Source: DSPP01 sp964607165 (lineage in GTDB: Bacteria > Zixibacteria > MSB-5A5 > DSPP01). From it: a stretch of 64,000 nucleotides of DNA. The position numbers and the translations under genes are program-made. Shown here piece after piece: positions 25,400 to 32,750 of this stretch; the stretch's first letter is position 1; the number at the start of each line of letters is the position of its first letter. Location: positions 1 through 64,000 of the forward strand of contig CAZSIT010000006.1 of the NCBI GenBank assembly GCA_964607165.1, given 5' to 3'. The notes under the pieces are model-generated. The model had not been told where the DNA came from. It saw only the letters and a list, made by a program, of their open reading frames with translations, and searched no databases.

Positions 25400-25890
25400 T
25401 TTATCTATTCGCTTTGCTTGCCGTAGTCTTGAGGCTTTTGCCCCACGCCCCCAATTTTGCCCCGATGGGAGCTTTGGCGCTTTGGGCCGGAATGTCGGGC
25501 GACAAAAGAAAAGTTTGGATTCCCTTGCTGGCAGTTTTCTTCAGCGACTTATTCCTGGGTGGCTACCCCGGTTTTGTTTGGGTTTATGCCTCATATTTTT
25601 GCATATTTTTCAGCGGATATTTAACCAAGCAAACTTCCGGCTTGGCCCGATACCTCGGAGCGCCAATAGCCGGCGCCTCCATTTTTTATTTGGTTTCCAA
25701 TTTTGGGGTCTGGGCCGGCGGCTCGATGTATCCGGCGACCCCGGGCGGCTTGGCCCAATGCTATGTGGCCGCCCTGCCGTTTTTTCGCAATACCCTGGCG
25801 TCGGATGCCTTGTATTTCAACGCTTTCATCCTCCTTAACAAAATCTTTGCAACGCTAAAAAATTATCAATTGGCGTTAAGGTTTCGTTAA
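25396..25890 (+). CDS. Small integral membrane protein (DUF6580-like), candidate B12 transporter
   Basis: 164 residues with about five membrane segments. It has MIYLFALLAVVLRLLPHAPN, PMGALALWAGM, IPLLAVFFSDLFLGGYPGF and NFGVWAGGSMYPATPGGL, a pattern I associate with the DUF6580 family and reminiscent of ECF-transporter S-components. It overlaps the DUF4430 lipoprotein gene by 4 bases and is the last gene of the riboswitch operon. No BtuC, BtuD or ECF ATPase is present nearby. A role in moving cobalamin across the inner membrane is inference from context. Confidence 0.75.
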   Translation: MIYLFALLAVVLRLLPHAPNFAPMGALALWAGMSGDKRKVWIPLLAVFFSDLFLGGYPGFVWVYASYFCIFFSGYLTKQTSGLARYLGAPIAGASIFYLVSNFGVWAGGSMYPATPGGLAQCYVAALPFFRNTLASDALYFNAFILLNKIFATLKNYQLALRFR

Positions 25891-25902
25891 AAAAATAAAA
25901 AA

Positions 25903-25941
25903 GTAAAAAGCCCTTCTCTTTGGAGAGAAGGGCTTTTTTAC
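25903..25941. terminator. Bidirectional intrinsic terminator
   Basis: A 17-bp stem GTAAAAAGCCCTTCTCT / AGAGAAGGGCTTTTTTAC around TTGG, with T-runs on both strands. It ends the cobalamin operon and the converging gene at 25989. Confidence 0.9.
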
Positions 25942-25988
25942 TTCGAACGAAGTTTTCGAAAAATTACAGCATGCGCTAAACGAACCCG

Positions 25989-26678
25989 TCAGTTGCGAAC
26001 CGAGGTTGAATCACCGGTTTTAGGTGAACCCAGAAATTTCCAATCTGCAAAAGCCGGCATCGTATCTTTGAAGTTGCTTTCCAGGAAAAACTCGGAGGAG
26101 AAAAGAACGGCGACAAACAAATGATTATTCTTTCGAAATACGGTGACAATTTCCGCCCGGAATTCCGAACCGGTAATCGGGCCGGCTTTTTGTTCGGAGA
26201 AATACTCGGTCATATTCCGTAAAAGGGTCAGCTGCACGCCCGGCTGCCCCGCCACGCTAACCCGGCTGCGCTTAATTTCCTTGTCGCTGGGGCGCCAGTC
26301 CAAAACCTTCAAATATTCTCCTTTGCCTTTCCAGCTCGTTTCCCCAAAAAGACGGTCCAAGAATTGATCGGGGGAAAAAGAAAGCGTGTCGGCCAGAATC
26401 AAAAACCTTGGGCGGGTTCCCGCATTGGAACGTTCGTTGGAAAACCTTGGATTAATTTGAACGTCGCTTTTTTCCATTGCCACTCGAATTAAGGAAGGCT
26501 CATCTTTCACGCGTGCCTTCCATGTTTTCGGCACCGAGGTGGAATAACCAATAAGCGAGTCGCTGAAGGTATTCTTCTCCAGAACGCCGGTTTTAATCTT
26601 ATCCTTTGAGAAAGTAATTGGGCTGAAAGCAAACAGGCCAAGCAGGCCCATCAAGAAAATAGACGTTGAACGCCGCAT
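25989..26678 (-). CDS. Secreted protein of unknown function
   Basis: 229 residues from the ATG at 26678 (MRRSTSIFLMGLLGLFAFSP, signal peptide); a TTG 18 bases upstream is less likely. The mature part opens with SDSLIGYSTSVPKTWKAR, a strand-turn pattern seen in proteins related to the PsbP/MOG1-like fold, but I do not recognise a named family with confidence. GGGGAG precedes the start. It follows the M48 protease gene by 14 bases, so the two are probably co-expressed. Confidence 0.75.
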   Translation of the reverse strand: MRRSTSIFLMGLLGLFAFSPITFSKDKIKTGVLEKNTFSDSLIGYSTSVPKTWKARVKDEPSLIRVAMEKSDVQINPRFSNERSNAGTRPRFLILADTLSFSPDQFLDRLFGETSWKGKGEYLKVLDWRPSDKEIKRSRVSVAGQPGVQLTLLRNMTEYFSEQKAGPITGSEFRAEIVTVFRKNNHLFVAVLFSSEFFLESNFKDTMPAFADWKFLGSPKTGDSTSVRN

Positions 26679-26692
26679 ACACTCCCCTTTGC

Positions 26693-27505
26693 TCAAGGTA
26701 ATCGCTTCTTCATTTGTGAATAGGTTTCTTTCCCGGATTTTCCACCGGCTGGCAATTTTTTGATTTCCATTTCCAATTTAGCTATTCGCTCTTGGGTCTG
26801 CGGATGGGTGGCGGTCAGCTTTTCAAAAGTCGAACGCTCTCCTTTTTCACCGGCGCCCAGTTTGTTAAACATCCGGAGCGTCCCTTCCGGATTATACCCG
26901 GCTCGCTGCATATAAACGAGCCCAAAACGGTCAGCCTCCAGCTCGTGGCTGCGGCTGTAACCGGTGAGAGCGATGCCTAAAACAACGTTTAGCGCCTGCT
27001 GCGCGGCCGGGCTTTTGTCGCCAAAAGCCAATGCTTCCACGGCGGAAATGCCGACCACCGGCTGCATCTGACGGACGGCATGGCGGCCATCCACATGCCC
27101 GATTTCGTGGCCCAAAACGGCCGCCAGCTCGGCTTCATCATCCATCAATTTTAAAAGGCCTGTGTATATGAAAAGCGGCCCGCCCGGAAGCGCAAAGGCG
27201 TTGATTTCTTTTGAATCAAGAACCGTGAAACTATAGCGGACGTCTTTTCTTTCCGAGAACTGTGCCAAAGATTGGCCGATTGCGTCAACATAATTTTGCC
27301 AGGCGCTGTCGGCCAATACTTTGGACTGTGATAAGACCTGTTGTTGGGCCTGTTTGCCCATTGAGGTTTCCGTGCCGCTTCCAATAAAGACCAAACTTTT
27401 CTTGCCCCCCGGCCCGGTTGTGGCGCAAGAAAGAGAAATCAAAGCTATCGCATTGAAAAAAACGGAAAGCCGCTGGCAGCTTACGCTGGGTAAGTAAGCC
27501 TTCAT
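26693..27505 (-). CDS. M48 family zinc metalloprotease, lipoprotein
   Basis: 270 residues. The signal region ends in a lipobox (IALISLSCA), so the protein is likely lipid-anchored in the periplasm. The catalytic motif is HEIGH (AAVLGHEIGHVDGRHAVRQM), and the third zinc ligand lies in SRSHELEADRFGLVYMQRAG. The C-terminal THPQTQERIAKLE is typical of BepA/LoiP/YcaL-like proteases that act in outer-membrane protein quality control. It lacks the TPR domain of BepA, so it is closer to LoiP. Confidence 0.93.
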   Translation of the reverse strand: MKAYLPSVSCQRLSVFFNAIALISLSCATTGPGGKKSLVFIGSGTETSMGKQAQQQVLSQSKVLADSAWQNYVDAIGQSLAQFSERKDVRYSFTVLDSKEINAFALPGGPLFIYTGLLKLMDDEAELAAVLGHEIGHVDGRHAVRQMQPVVGISAVEALAFGDKSPAAQQALNVVLGIALTGYSRSHELEADRFGLVYMQRAGYNPEGTLRMFNKLGAGEKGERSTFEKLTATHPQTQERIAKLEMEIKKLPAGGKSGKETYSQMKKRLP

Positions 27506-27543
27506 TCTTATTTTAAGATATAGTTTTTTATCGAGCGGTCAAA

Positions 27544-27570
27544 TAAAAAAGCCCCCGCCTCGGCGGGGGC
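27544..27570 (-). terminator. Intrinsic terminator of the GH57/TPR gene group
   Basis: On the minus strand an 8-bp GC stem (GCCCCCGC / GCGGGGGC, loop CGAG) is followed by TTTTTTA. Confidence 0.85.
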
Positions 27571-27589
27571 TTGTCCTCAAAAAAGGGTC

Positions 27590-27679
27590 CTATTTAACTT
27601 CCTCGACAGCTTTAACGGCAATAGCCATACTGTCGCCAAAGCTATGCACGGTACCGGTAACCCTAAGTAGCTTAAAAAA
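27590..27679 (-). pseudogene. In-frame 29-codon tail after the stop of the small membrane protein
   Basis: Directly after the TAG at 27682-27680 the same frame stays open for 29 codons (FFKLLRVTGTVHSFGD...KAVEEVK) to a second TAG. The tail reads like a beta-strand followed by a helix, as in real protein. It has no good start of its own. It may be a remnant of another gene or a read-through extension. Confidence 0.35.
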
Positions 27680-28027
27680 CTACAGCTTAATCTTTTCGGC
27701 CAAATCTCCCAAAAAAGGAACTTTCCAATCACGGCCCTGGAGCACTTGCAGGACGCCGTAAAACGACGCCAGCAGAGCCAAAATCAAAACAAATGCCCAA
27801 AAATGCTGGGAGATAAAAGGCAAATAAAAAATTAAAGCCAGCATCTCCACCATAAAAAGGACCAGCCCCTGTTTGCCGTGGCGCAGGGCAAAACTATTAT
27901 GCCGCATCTTTAAAAGGGGAACGAAACACATAAAAGGGATGTAGGCTAAAAGCGCCGCCGCTTTCCCCTCTTCTATTTCCTGCGCTTCGGATAAGTTCTC
28001 TTTTTTTATGAGCTCTTCAGTACCCAC
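27680..28027 (-). CDS. Small membrane protein (DUF4870/Tic20-like)
   Basis: 115 residues starting at a GTG that directly follows the TAA of the GH57 gene. A short charged N-terminus (EELIKKENLSEAQEIEEGK) precedes three hydrophobic segments (AALLAYIPFMCFVPLL, LVLFMVEMLALIFYLPFI and AFVLILALLASFYGVLQVL). The middle RHNSFALRHGKQGLVLF fits the conserved H..QG pattern of DUF4870-like proteins. The function of the family is unknown. It is translationally coupled to GH57. Confidence 0.8.
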   Translation of the reverse strand: MGTEELIKKENLSEAQEIEEGKAAALLAYIPFMCFVPLLKMRHNSFALRHGKQGLVLFMVEMLALIFYLPFISQHFWAFVLILALLASFYGVLQVLQGRDWKVPFLGDLAEKIKL

Positions 28028-30136
28028 TTAAACCTGCCAGTTGCTTTTTTCAATCAGATCGTCCAGCGTCATCTGGAGTATCGAAAGCATTCGATAAATA
28101 TACTCAGGTTCTTTGCTCCGGTATGTAAAATTAAAATACAGCACCCGGTCTTTCAAGTATTTCTCCATCCATTTTCTTTCCAGGGAAAATTCCAGAGCTT
28201 TTGCAAAATAAAATTGTACGGGCACCTTCTCATCCAAAGGTTGAATCACGGTACCATCCAGACGAATAACCAAACTCAACAGATTTTCCTTCCCAAATAG
28301 AATTTCCAGCGAATCCTCTGTTTGAGGAACGAATCCATTCTGAAAATTTAAGCGGAAAAAAAGCTTTTCCTTATTATATCCATACCACACTTTATCCAGG
28401 GGCTGTTTTTGGAACATTGCCCCCCCGCCAGTGGAAAACGAATAACAACCCGCCTCGGACCATTCATAAAAATCGGTTTCCAGACCATCTATTACGGGAT
28501 GAATATATCCGCCAGGTAATGTTCCCGAGGAACTATTTTCGGAAATGGGGAAACCGAGTTCTGTCGGCGGCGGCTCATCCAAAAGTTCATAGACATAGCG
28601 CAAATTTTCTCGAAAAAGCAGGTCGAAAACTGGCCGCTCGGCTGAAAAGTTTTCATCTCCATACCACCAGAACCAGTCGCTTCCTTCGGCAATTAAAATA
28701 TGACGATAGGCCTCCTCTGACTGCTCGGGCGTCAATGACAACTTTTTCTTCTCCCACAGCTGGCGGGCATCGCGCAAAAGAGACCACGCCCGATTGTCCT
28801 CCGGATGCCCGATCCAAATTCTGAAGTTTTTATTTATCCAGCTGCCCGGCCAAATGCCGGTTAAAACCGGCAGACTGGGGGCCGAATCGAAGTACTCCTT
28901 CAAAGTCACGGTCTCCAGGTGAGGATTGTCCGACAATTTTGAGTATAATCCTTCAAGAAAAAAATGCCCGTCTTTTGGATAAAACTCCCAGGCATTTTCG
29001 CCGTCCAGAATTATCGTAACTAAACCATTTTCCAGTTGCCCGGCAGAATCAAGCATACTGCGGATTCGATAGAGCTCGCCCAAGAAATAGTCAACCGCTT
29101 TCTCGGCTTCCCAATTACGAAAGGTAAAACCAATCAAATCCGACAGAAAACGATTTCTAAAAACCATTCCTATTGAGCCGGAAGGGCCGGAAAAGCGATA
29201 GCCGGTGGAAAGAGCCAAAATCTTTTCCTCCGGCGAGGCCGGATTTTGCGGCAGGGAGGCAAATAGAATCTCTTCATCGGTGGCCGTCCAGCTGAAGTTA
29301 GATGAAGCAAACAAACCCAAAGTTTCGTTAGAAACGGCTCCTTCCGCCGGCCAAACTCCGTCCGGCTTTTTGCCGAATCTCTTCCAATGTGATTCAAGCG
29401 CAAGCTTCAGTTGGGCCCTGGCGTCTTCCGCAAAGCGAAAGGGAGAAGTTGCAAAAGAAGAATTAGGGTCGGAAACCTTTGCCACCTCGCTGTCAAAAAG
29501 CAGGGGGAGAATCGGATGAAAATAAGGAGTCGTGGAAAGTTCAATTCTTCCCTCTTCAACGAGCTTTTTATACGTCGGAATTATCTTGGAAAGATGCGCC
29601 CTTTGCCACACTGCTAAGTCTTTTTTATCCTTCTCGGAGAATCCTCCGCTTTTATTAATCAAACCAGATATAAGTGGATCGCTCCAAAATTCCGGGTCCA
29701 CCCAGGCCAGGTTGGTCCAAACTTGTAAATCGACCCAATCGGCAGGCTCCCAGTTTTTCCAGTTCCGACTTTGGGATTTTTGATGCAGTTCGAAAAAGCG
29801 TCGATGGGGCCGGATGGCCGTTTCCAAAGGCAAGACAAAAGCACGGTTTATCAAAAATTCCTTTTCCTGTTCGTTTAACCGGTCGGCGGGTTTTAAGGCG
29901 AGTTCGAATTCGTGGTCCGGTTCTCCCGTTTTTGAACATACCTCCAGCTGCTCTAAAAGTGAAGGAACCAGGTTAAAATTCAGGCGAAGATTCCCAAACC
30001 GCGCCGCCAAAAGCGGCATATCCAGATAATCTTTTAACCCATGCAGGCGCACCCAGGGGAGCCGGGCCGTTTTTTCCCGCGGCATAAAATACCACGGCTG
30101 GTGCATATGCCAGAGAAAGGCTACTTTTAATTTCAT
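28028..30136 (-). CDS. Glycoside hydrolase family 57 (alpha-amylase/pullulanase-type)
   Basis: 702 residues, cytoplasmic (no signal peptide). GH57 signatures are the N-terminal LWHMHQPWY, the nucleophile region GVWPAEGAVSNETL and the acid region TIILDGENAWEFYPKDGHFF. A helical bundle follows, with SDWFWWYGDENFSAERPVFD, a conserved motif of amylopullulanase-like members. The C-terminal 200 residues form a beta-sandwich. The enzyme probably acts on alpha-1,4 glucans (glycogen-like stores), but specificity within GH57 varies. The TPR membrane protein gene lies 14 bases upstream and the small membrane protein follows directly. Confidence 0.93.
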   Translation of the reverse strand: MKLKVAFLWHMHQPWYFMPREKTARLPWVRLHGLKDYLDMPLLAARFGNLRLNFNLVPSLLEQLEVCSKTGEPDHEFELALKPADRLNEQEKEFLINRAFVLPLETAIRPHRRFFELHQKSQSRNWKNWEPADWVDLQVWTNLAWVDPEFWSDPLISGLINKSGGFSEKDKKDLAVWQRAHLSKIIPTYKKLVEEGRIELSTTPYFHPILPLLFDSEVAKVSDPNSSFATSPFRFAEDARAQLKLALESHWKRFGKKPDGVWPAEGAVSNETLGLFASSNFSWTATDEEILFASLPQNPASPEEKILALSTGYRFSGPSGSIGMVFRNRFLSDLIGFTFRNWEAEKAVDYFLGELYRIRSMLDSAGQLENGLVTIILDGENAWEFYPKDGHFFLEGLYSKLSDNPHLETVTLKEYFDSAPSLPVLTGIWPGSWINKNFRIWIGHPEDNRAWSLLRDARQLWEKKKLSLTPEQSEEAYRHILIAEGSDWFWWYGDENFSAERPVFDLLFRENLRYVYELLDEPPPTELGFPISENSSSGTLPGGYIHPVIDGLETDFYEWSEAGCYSFSTGGGAMFQKQPLDKVWYGYNKEKLFFRLNFQNGFVPQTEDSLEILFGKENLLSLVIRLDGTVIQPLDEKVPVQFYFAKALEFSLERKWMEKYLKDRVLYFNFTYRSKEPEYIYRMLSILQMTLDDLIEKSNWQV

Positions 30137-30150
30137 TCGAGCGGCCGGGG

Positions 30151-30837
30151 CTACTCCCGCCGATCGAAAATCCCCTGACGCGCCATATAGAGGAGGGCCT
30201 GGTTATGCTGCTCCCGGTAGATGGGAAAATCTTTGCGCAGTTGGGCCAAAAGCTTTCGCGCCTCTACGGAGTCTCCCAAAATGCTGTAGTTGCGGATGGC
30301 CCCGACCAAATAATCCGGGGTTTGAAAATTATTCTTGGAAGTCTTGATGGCTTTCATAAAGGCATCCGCCGCTTCTTTATTTTTGCCTTTCTTTTCGTAA
30401 CAAACGCCCAAACCGGCGGATGCGGAGGATTTTGAAATTTCGTTGCCGTCCCCGCTGCTTAAAAATTTTCCGTAGTACAGCTCGGCCTGATTGTAGTCGC
30501 CGCTTTCAAAATAAGCATTGGCGAGATAATACGACCCTTTGCTGCCCGCCGACGTTCCGGCATGCTTTTCCACCAGCTGCCGAAGGTCCTGCAGGGCTAA
30601 GGGAACTTGTCCGCTTTGCAATTCCAGGTTGGCGCGGGTCAAAAGCGCCTCGGCTTTGACATCTTTTTCGCGCCGGCCGTTAATAAACCAAATGCCCGCC
30701 AGAATAATAACGGCAAGAATTCCTGCGCCCCACAAAAACCGCTCCCGGTTTTCATTTATATAGGTGCGCGCTTTAAATGCCCCGGTAACCAAGGGGTCAT
30801 CTTTTAACTCGTGCTTGGTCAGTCTTTTCTCGGCCAT
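30151..30837 (-). CDS. TPR protein with one membrane anchor (YfgM-like)
   Basis: 228 residues. A basic cytoplasmic start (ENRERF) precedes one transmembrane helix at about 35-53 (LWGAGILAVIILAGIWFING). About four TPR units follow (ALLTRANLELQSGQVPLAL, GSYYLANAYFESGDYNQAEL and ASAGLGVCYEKKGKNKEAAD). The topology resembles YfgM, which links the Sec translocon to periplasmic chaperones, but sequence alone does not prove that role. It precedes GH57. Confidence 0.82.
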   Translation of the reverse strand: MAEKRLTKHELKDDPLVTGAFKARTYINENRERFLWGAGILAVIILAGIWFINGRREKDVKAEALLTRANLELQSGQVPLALQDLRQLVEKHAGTSAGSKGSYYLANAYFESGDYNQAELYYGKFLSSGDGNEISKSSASAGLGVCYEKKGKNKEAADAFMKAIKTSKNNFQTPDYLVGAIRNYSILGDSVEARKLLAQLRKDFPIYREQHNQALLYMARQGIFDRRE

Positions 30838-30889
30838 AACCTCACTTCATCCAAAATATTTACACTTTCAAATCATTCGCAAAAAAACT

Positions 30890-32431
30890 CTACAGGCGGG
30901 TAAAGTATCCCGTAAATCCGACGAAAACACGATGCTGCCGTAACCGGTGGAACAAAGTCGCGCTCGAAGCGCGGCTGGCTCGAAGATAGGTGGTATAATC
31001 GTAGGCCACGTCTAACACCACCTGATTCCAACGGACGCCCAGACCCGCGGAAGCGCCAAAACCTTTGGCAGACCGGTCCTCGTCGAAGTTATCATACACC
31101 AGTTTTACGGTCGAAATGGTGTCAATATCGTTTCCTTGGGCATCCTTTATCACCGAATCCTCATAGGTAGGAAAATAAGCAGAGGAAAACGGGAAAAGAC
31201 TGGTAAGCGTTCGAATCGGGAGGTTCCTAACGCCCCCTCGTACCGCCACCTGCCCAAAACCGGGGTTAAAGTTGTACTCCCAGCCCAACCGCACCTGATG
31301 GGTGGAAGTCATACCTACCGATGCGCTGCCCAACTGAAGTGTGGCAAAATTGGAAAATGGAAACACAAAAAATCGACGAGTTTTTAATTCAGCCGCCCCC
31401 CAGTTGGTGTAGGTATAATCAAAATCGACCAAAAGCGATTTCCCGAATGTGTATGACAAACCCACCGAGGCCGAAAGAGGCAGCTTTAGATAAGAATCGG
31501 TGAAAAATAACAGGCCCGGCAGAACGGAGACGTCCGGAAGGCCGGAAACCAAGACCGTATCGTATAAGCCGATATCCATATTGGACTTTAAGGCAAAAAC
31601 ATTTTTACGGCCCGAACCGAAGCTGGGAACCCTGCCGGCAACACCCAGGCGGGCTTTTTTGTATTCCACCTGGGCTCCCAAAAGCAGGCTGGAGCCGCGG
31701 TAATCAACCTTATTGGCCAAACGCTGCTTGAACACAGCCGTTTCTTCCCCATTCTCCTTGTTGACCGTAAAAGGCCCGATAAAAAGGTTGAGGGTGTCGG
31801 AAGACCCGCCCTGATAAATCTGAAAATTGGCCCCAAAAGAAAATTTCCCATATCGAGTGGCGGCGGCAAAGTTGAAAGCGCCCAATTTTCCACTCGACTG
31901 GCGGTCAAAAGCAGCGTTGGCTATACTTATAACCCCGTTAAGTTCTAATGGTATAAAGCCATCAGCTCGATCCGCGTAGAATTGATCGGCCACGGTAGAA
32001 TAAGCAAAAGCACCTACGAAAGTATGCCCGACAATCTTTCCGGTAGAAGCCACCGCTCCAAAATCAAGCCCGTCGAAGGAATCTATATTTTTCTGGTCTA
32101 TGACCGGATTTTGTACCCCGGGATTAGCTTGCTGGGTACGAATGCCCGGCCGGTTGTAACGATAAACAATCGAAGTCTGCGTGCGGTTCAAAGTGGACAA
32201 ACCGGCCGGGTTGTAGCCTATTGAGGATAAATCTCCGCTAACTCCCAGATACGCTCCGCCCATTCCCCGCGCCGCCACGCCCGCCCCGGAAAAATTCAGG
32301 TCCAAGCCCGGCAATTGAAAGGGCAGAGCGGCCGGCTGCAAAAAATCCCCTGGGGTGGGAATATAATTCTGCGCCCGGGCCGGCAATGCCAACAAGATAA
32401 AAATCGATACTAATCCCAAAAATCTTCGCAT
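30890..32431 (-). CDS. Outer-membrane protein of the OMPP1/FadL/TodX type
   Basis: 513 residues from the ATG at 32431, which has CGAGGTG before it; another ATG lies 21 bases upstream. The signal peptide is MRRFLGLVSIFILLALPARA. The N-terminal plug-like motif FSGAGVAARGMGGAYLGVSG and SSIGYNPAGLSTLNRTQ matches FadL/TodX-like and PorV-like barrels. The rest alternates polar and hydrophobic residues like beta-strands and ends with an aromatic strand (RVFVGFTGYFTRL). Hydrophobic-compound transport or, as for PorV, a role in protein secretion are both possible. The region 32460-32750 beyond it shows no gene. Confidence 0.85.
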   Translation of the reverse strand: MRRFLGLVSIFILLALPARAQNYIPTPGDFLQPAALPFQLPGLDLNFSGAGVAARGMGGAYLGVSGDLSSIGYNPAGLSTLNRTQTSIVYRYNRPGIRTQQANPGVQNPVIDQKNIDSFDGLDFGAVASTGKIVGHTFVGAFAYSTVADQFYADRADGFIPLELNGVISIANAAFDRQSSGKLGAFNFAAATRYGKFSFGANFQIYQGGSSDTLNLFIGPFTVNKENGEETAVFKQRLANKVDYRGSSLLLGAQVEYKKARLGVAGRVPSFGSGRKNVFALKSNMDIGLYDTVLVSGLPDVSVLPGLLFFTDSYLKLPLSASVGLSYTFGKSLLVDFDYTYTNWGAAELKTRRFFVFPFSNFATLQLGSASVGMTSTHQVRLGWEYNFNPGFGQVAVRGGVRNLPIRTLTSLFPFSSAYFPTYEDSVIKDAQGNDIDTISTVKLVYDNFDEDRSAKGFGASAGLGVRWNQVVLDVAYDYTTYLRASRASSATLFHRLRQHRVFVGFTGYFTRL

Positions 32432-32750
32432 ACTGCACCTCGTTTCTTTCATACAAAAACTCGAATTTAGAGCTTAATTTCCTTATGTCAAACGCTTTCT
32501 GACATATTCTAAACGAGCTTCCCCCTAAATCCTTACCTCTATCAACACCTACGCACCACTAAGTTAAACAAGGCCGCCCCGAAGGTCAAGTGCTACGTGG
32601 CTGCAAAAGGCAACAAGGACAACCTACAAAGAAGGGCTTGGCAAGTTTTTCAAACAACTCGAAAACCATAAATTCCCTACCTCAACAAACTTATTTTCTT
32701 TACTTTCCACAAAATGAAAATGTTTAGAAAGATAAAAAGAGAAGAAAAGT

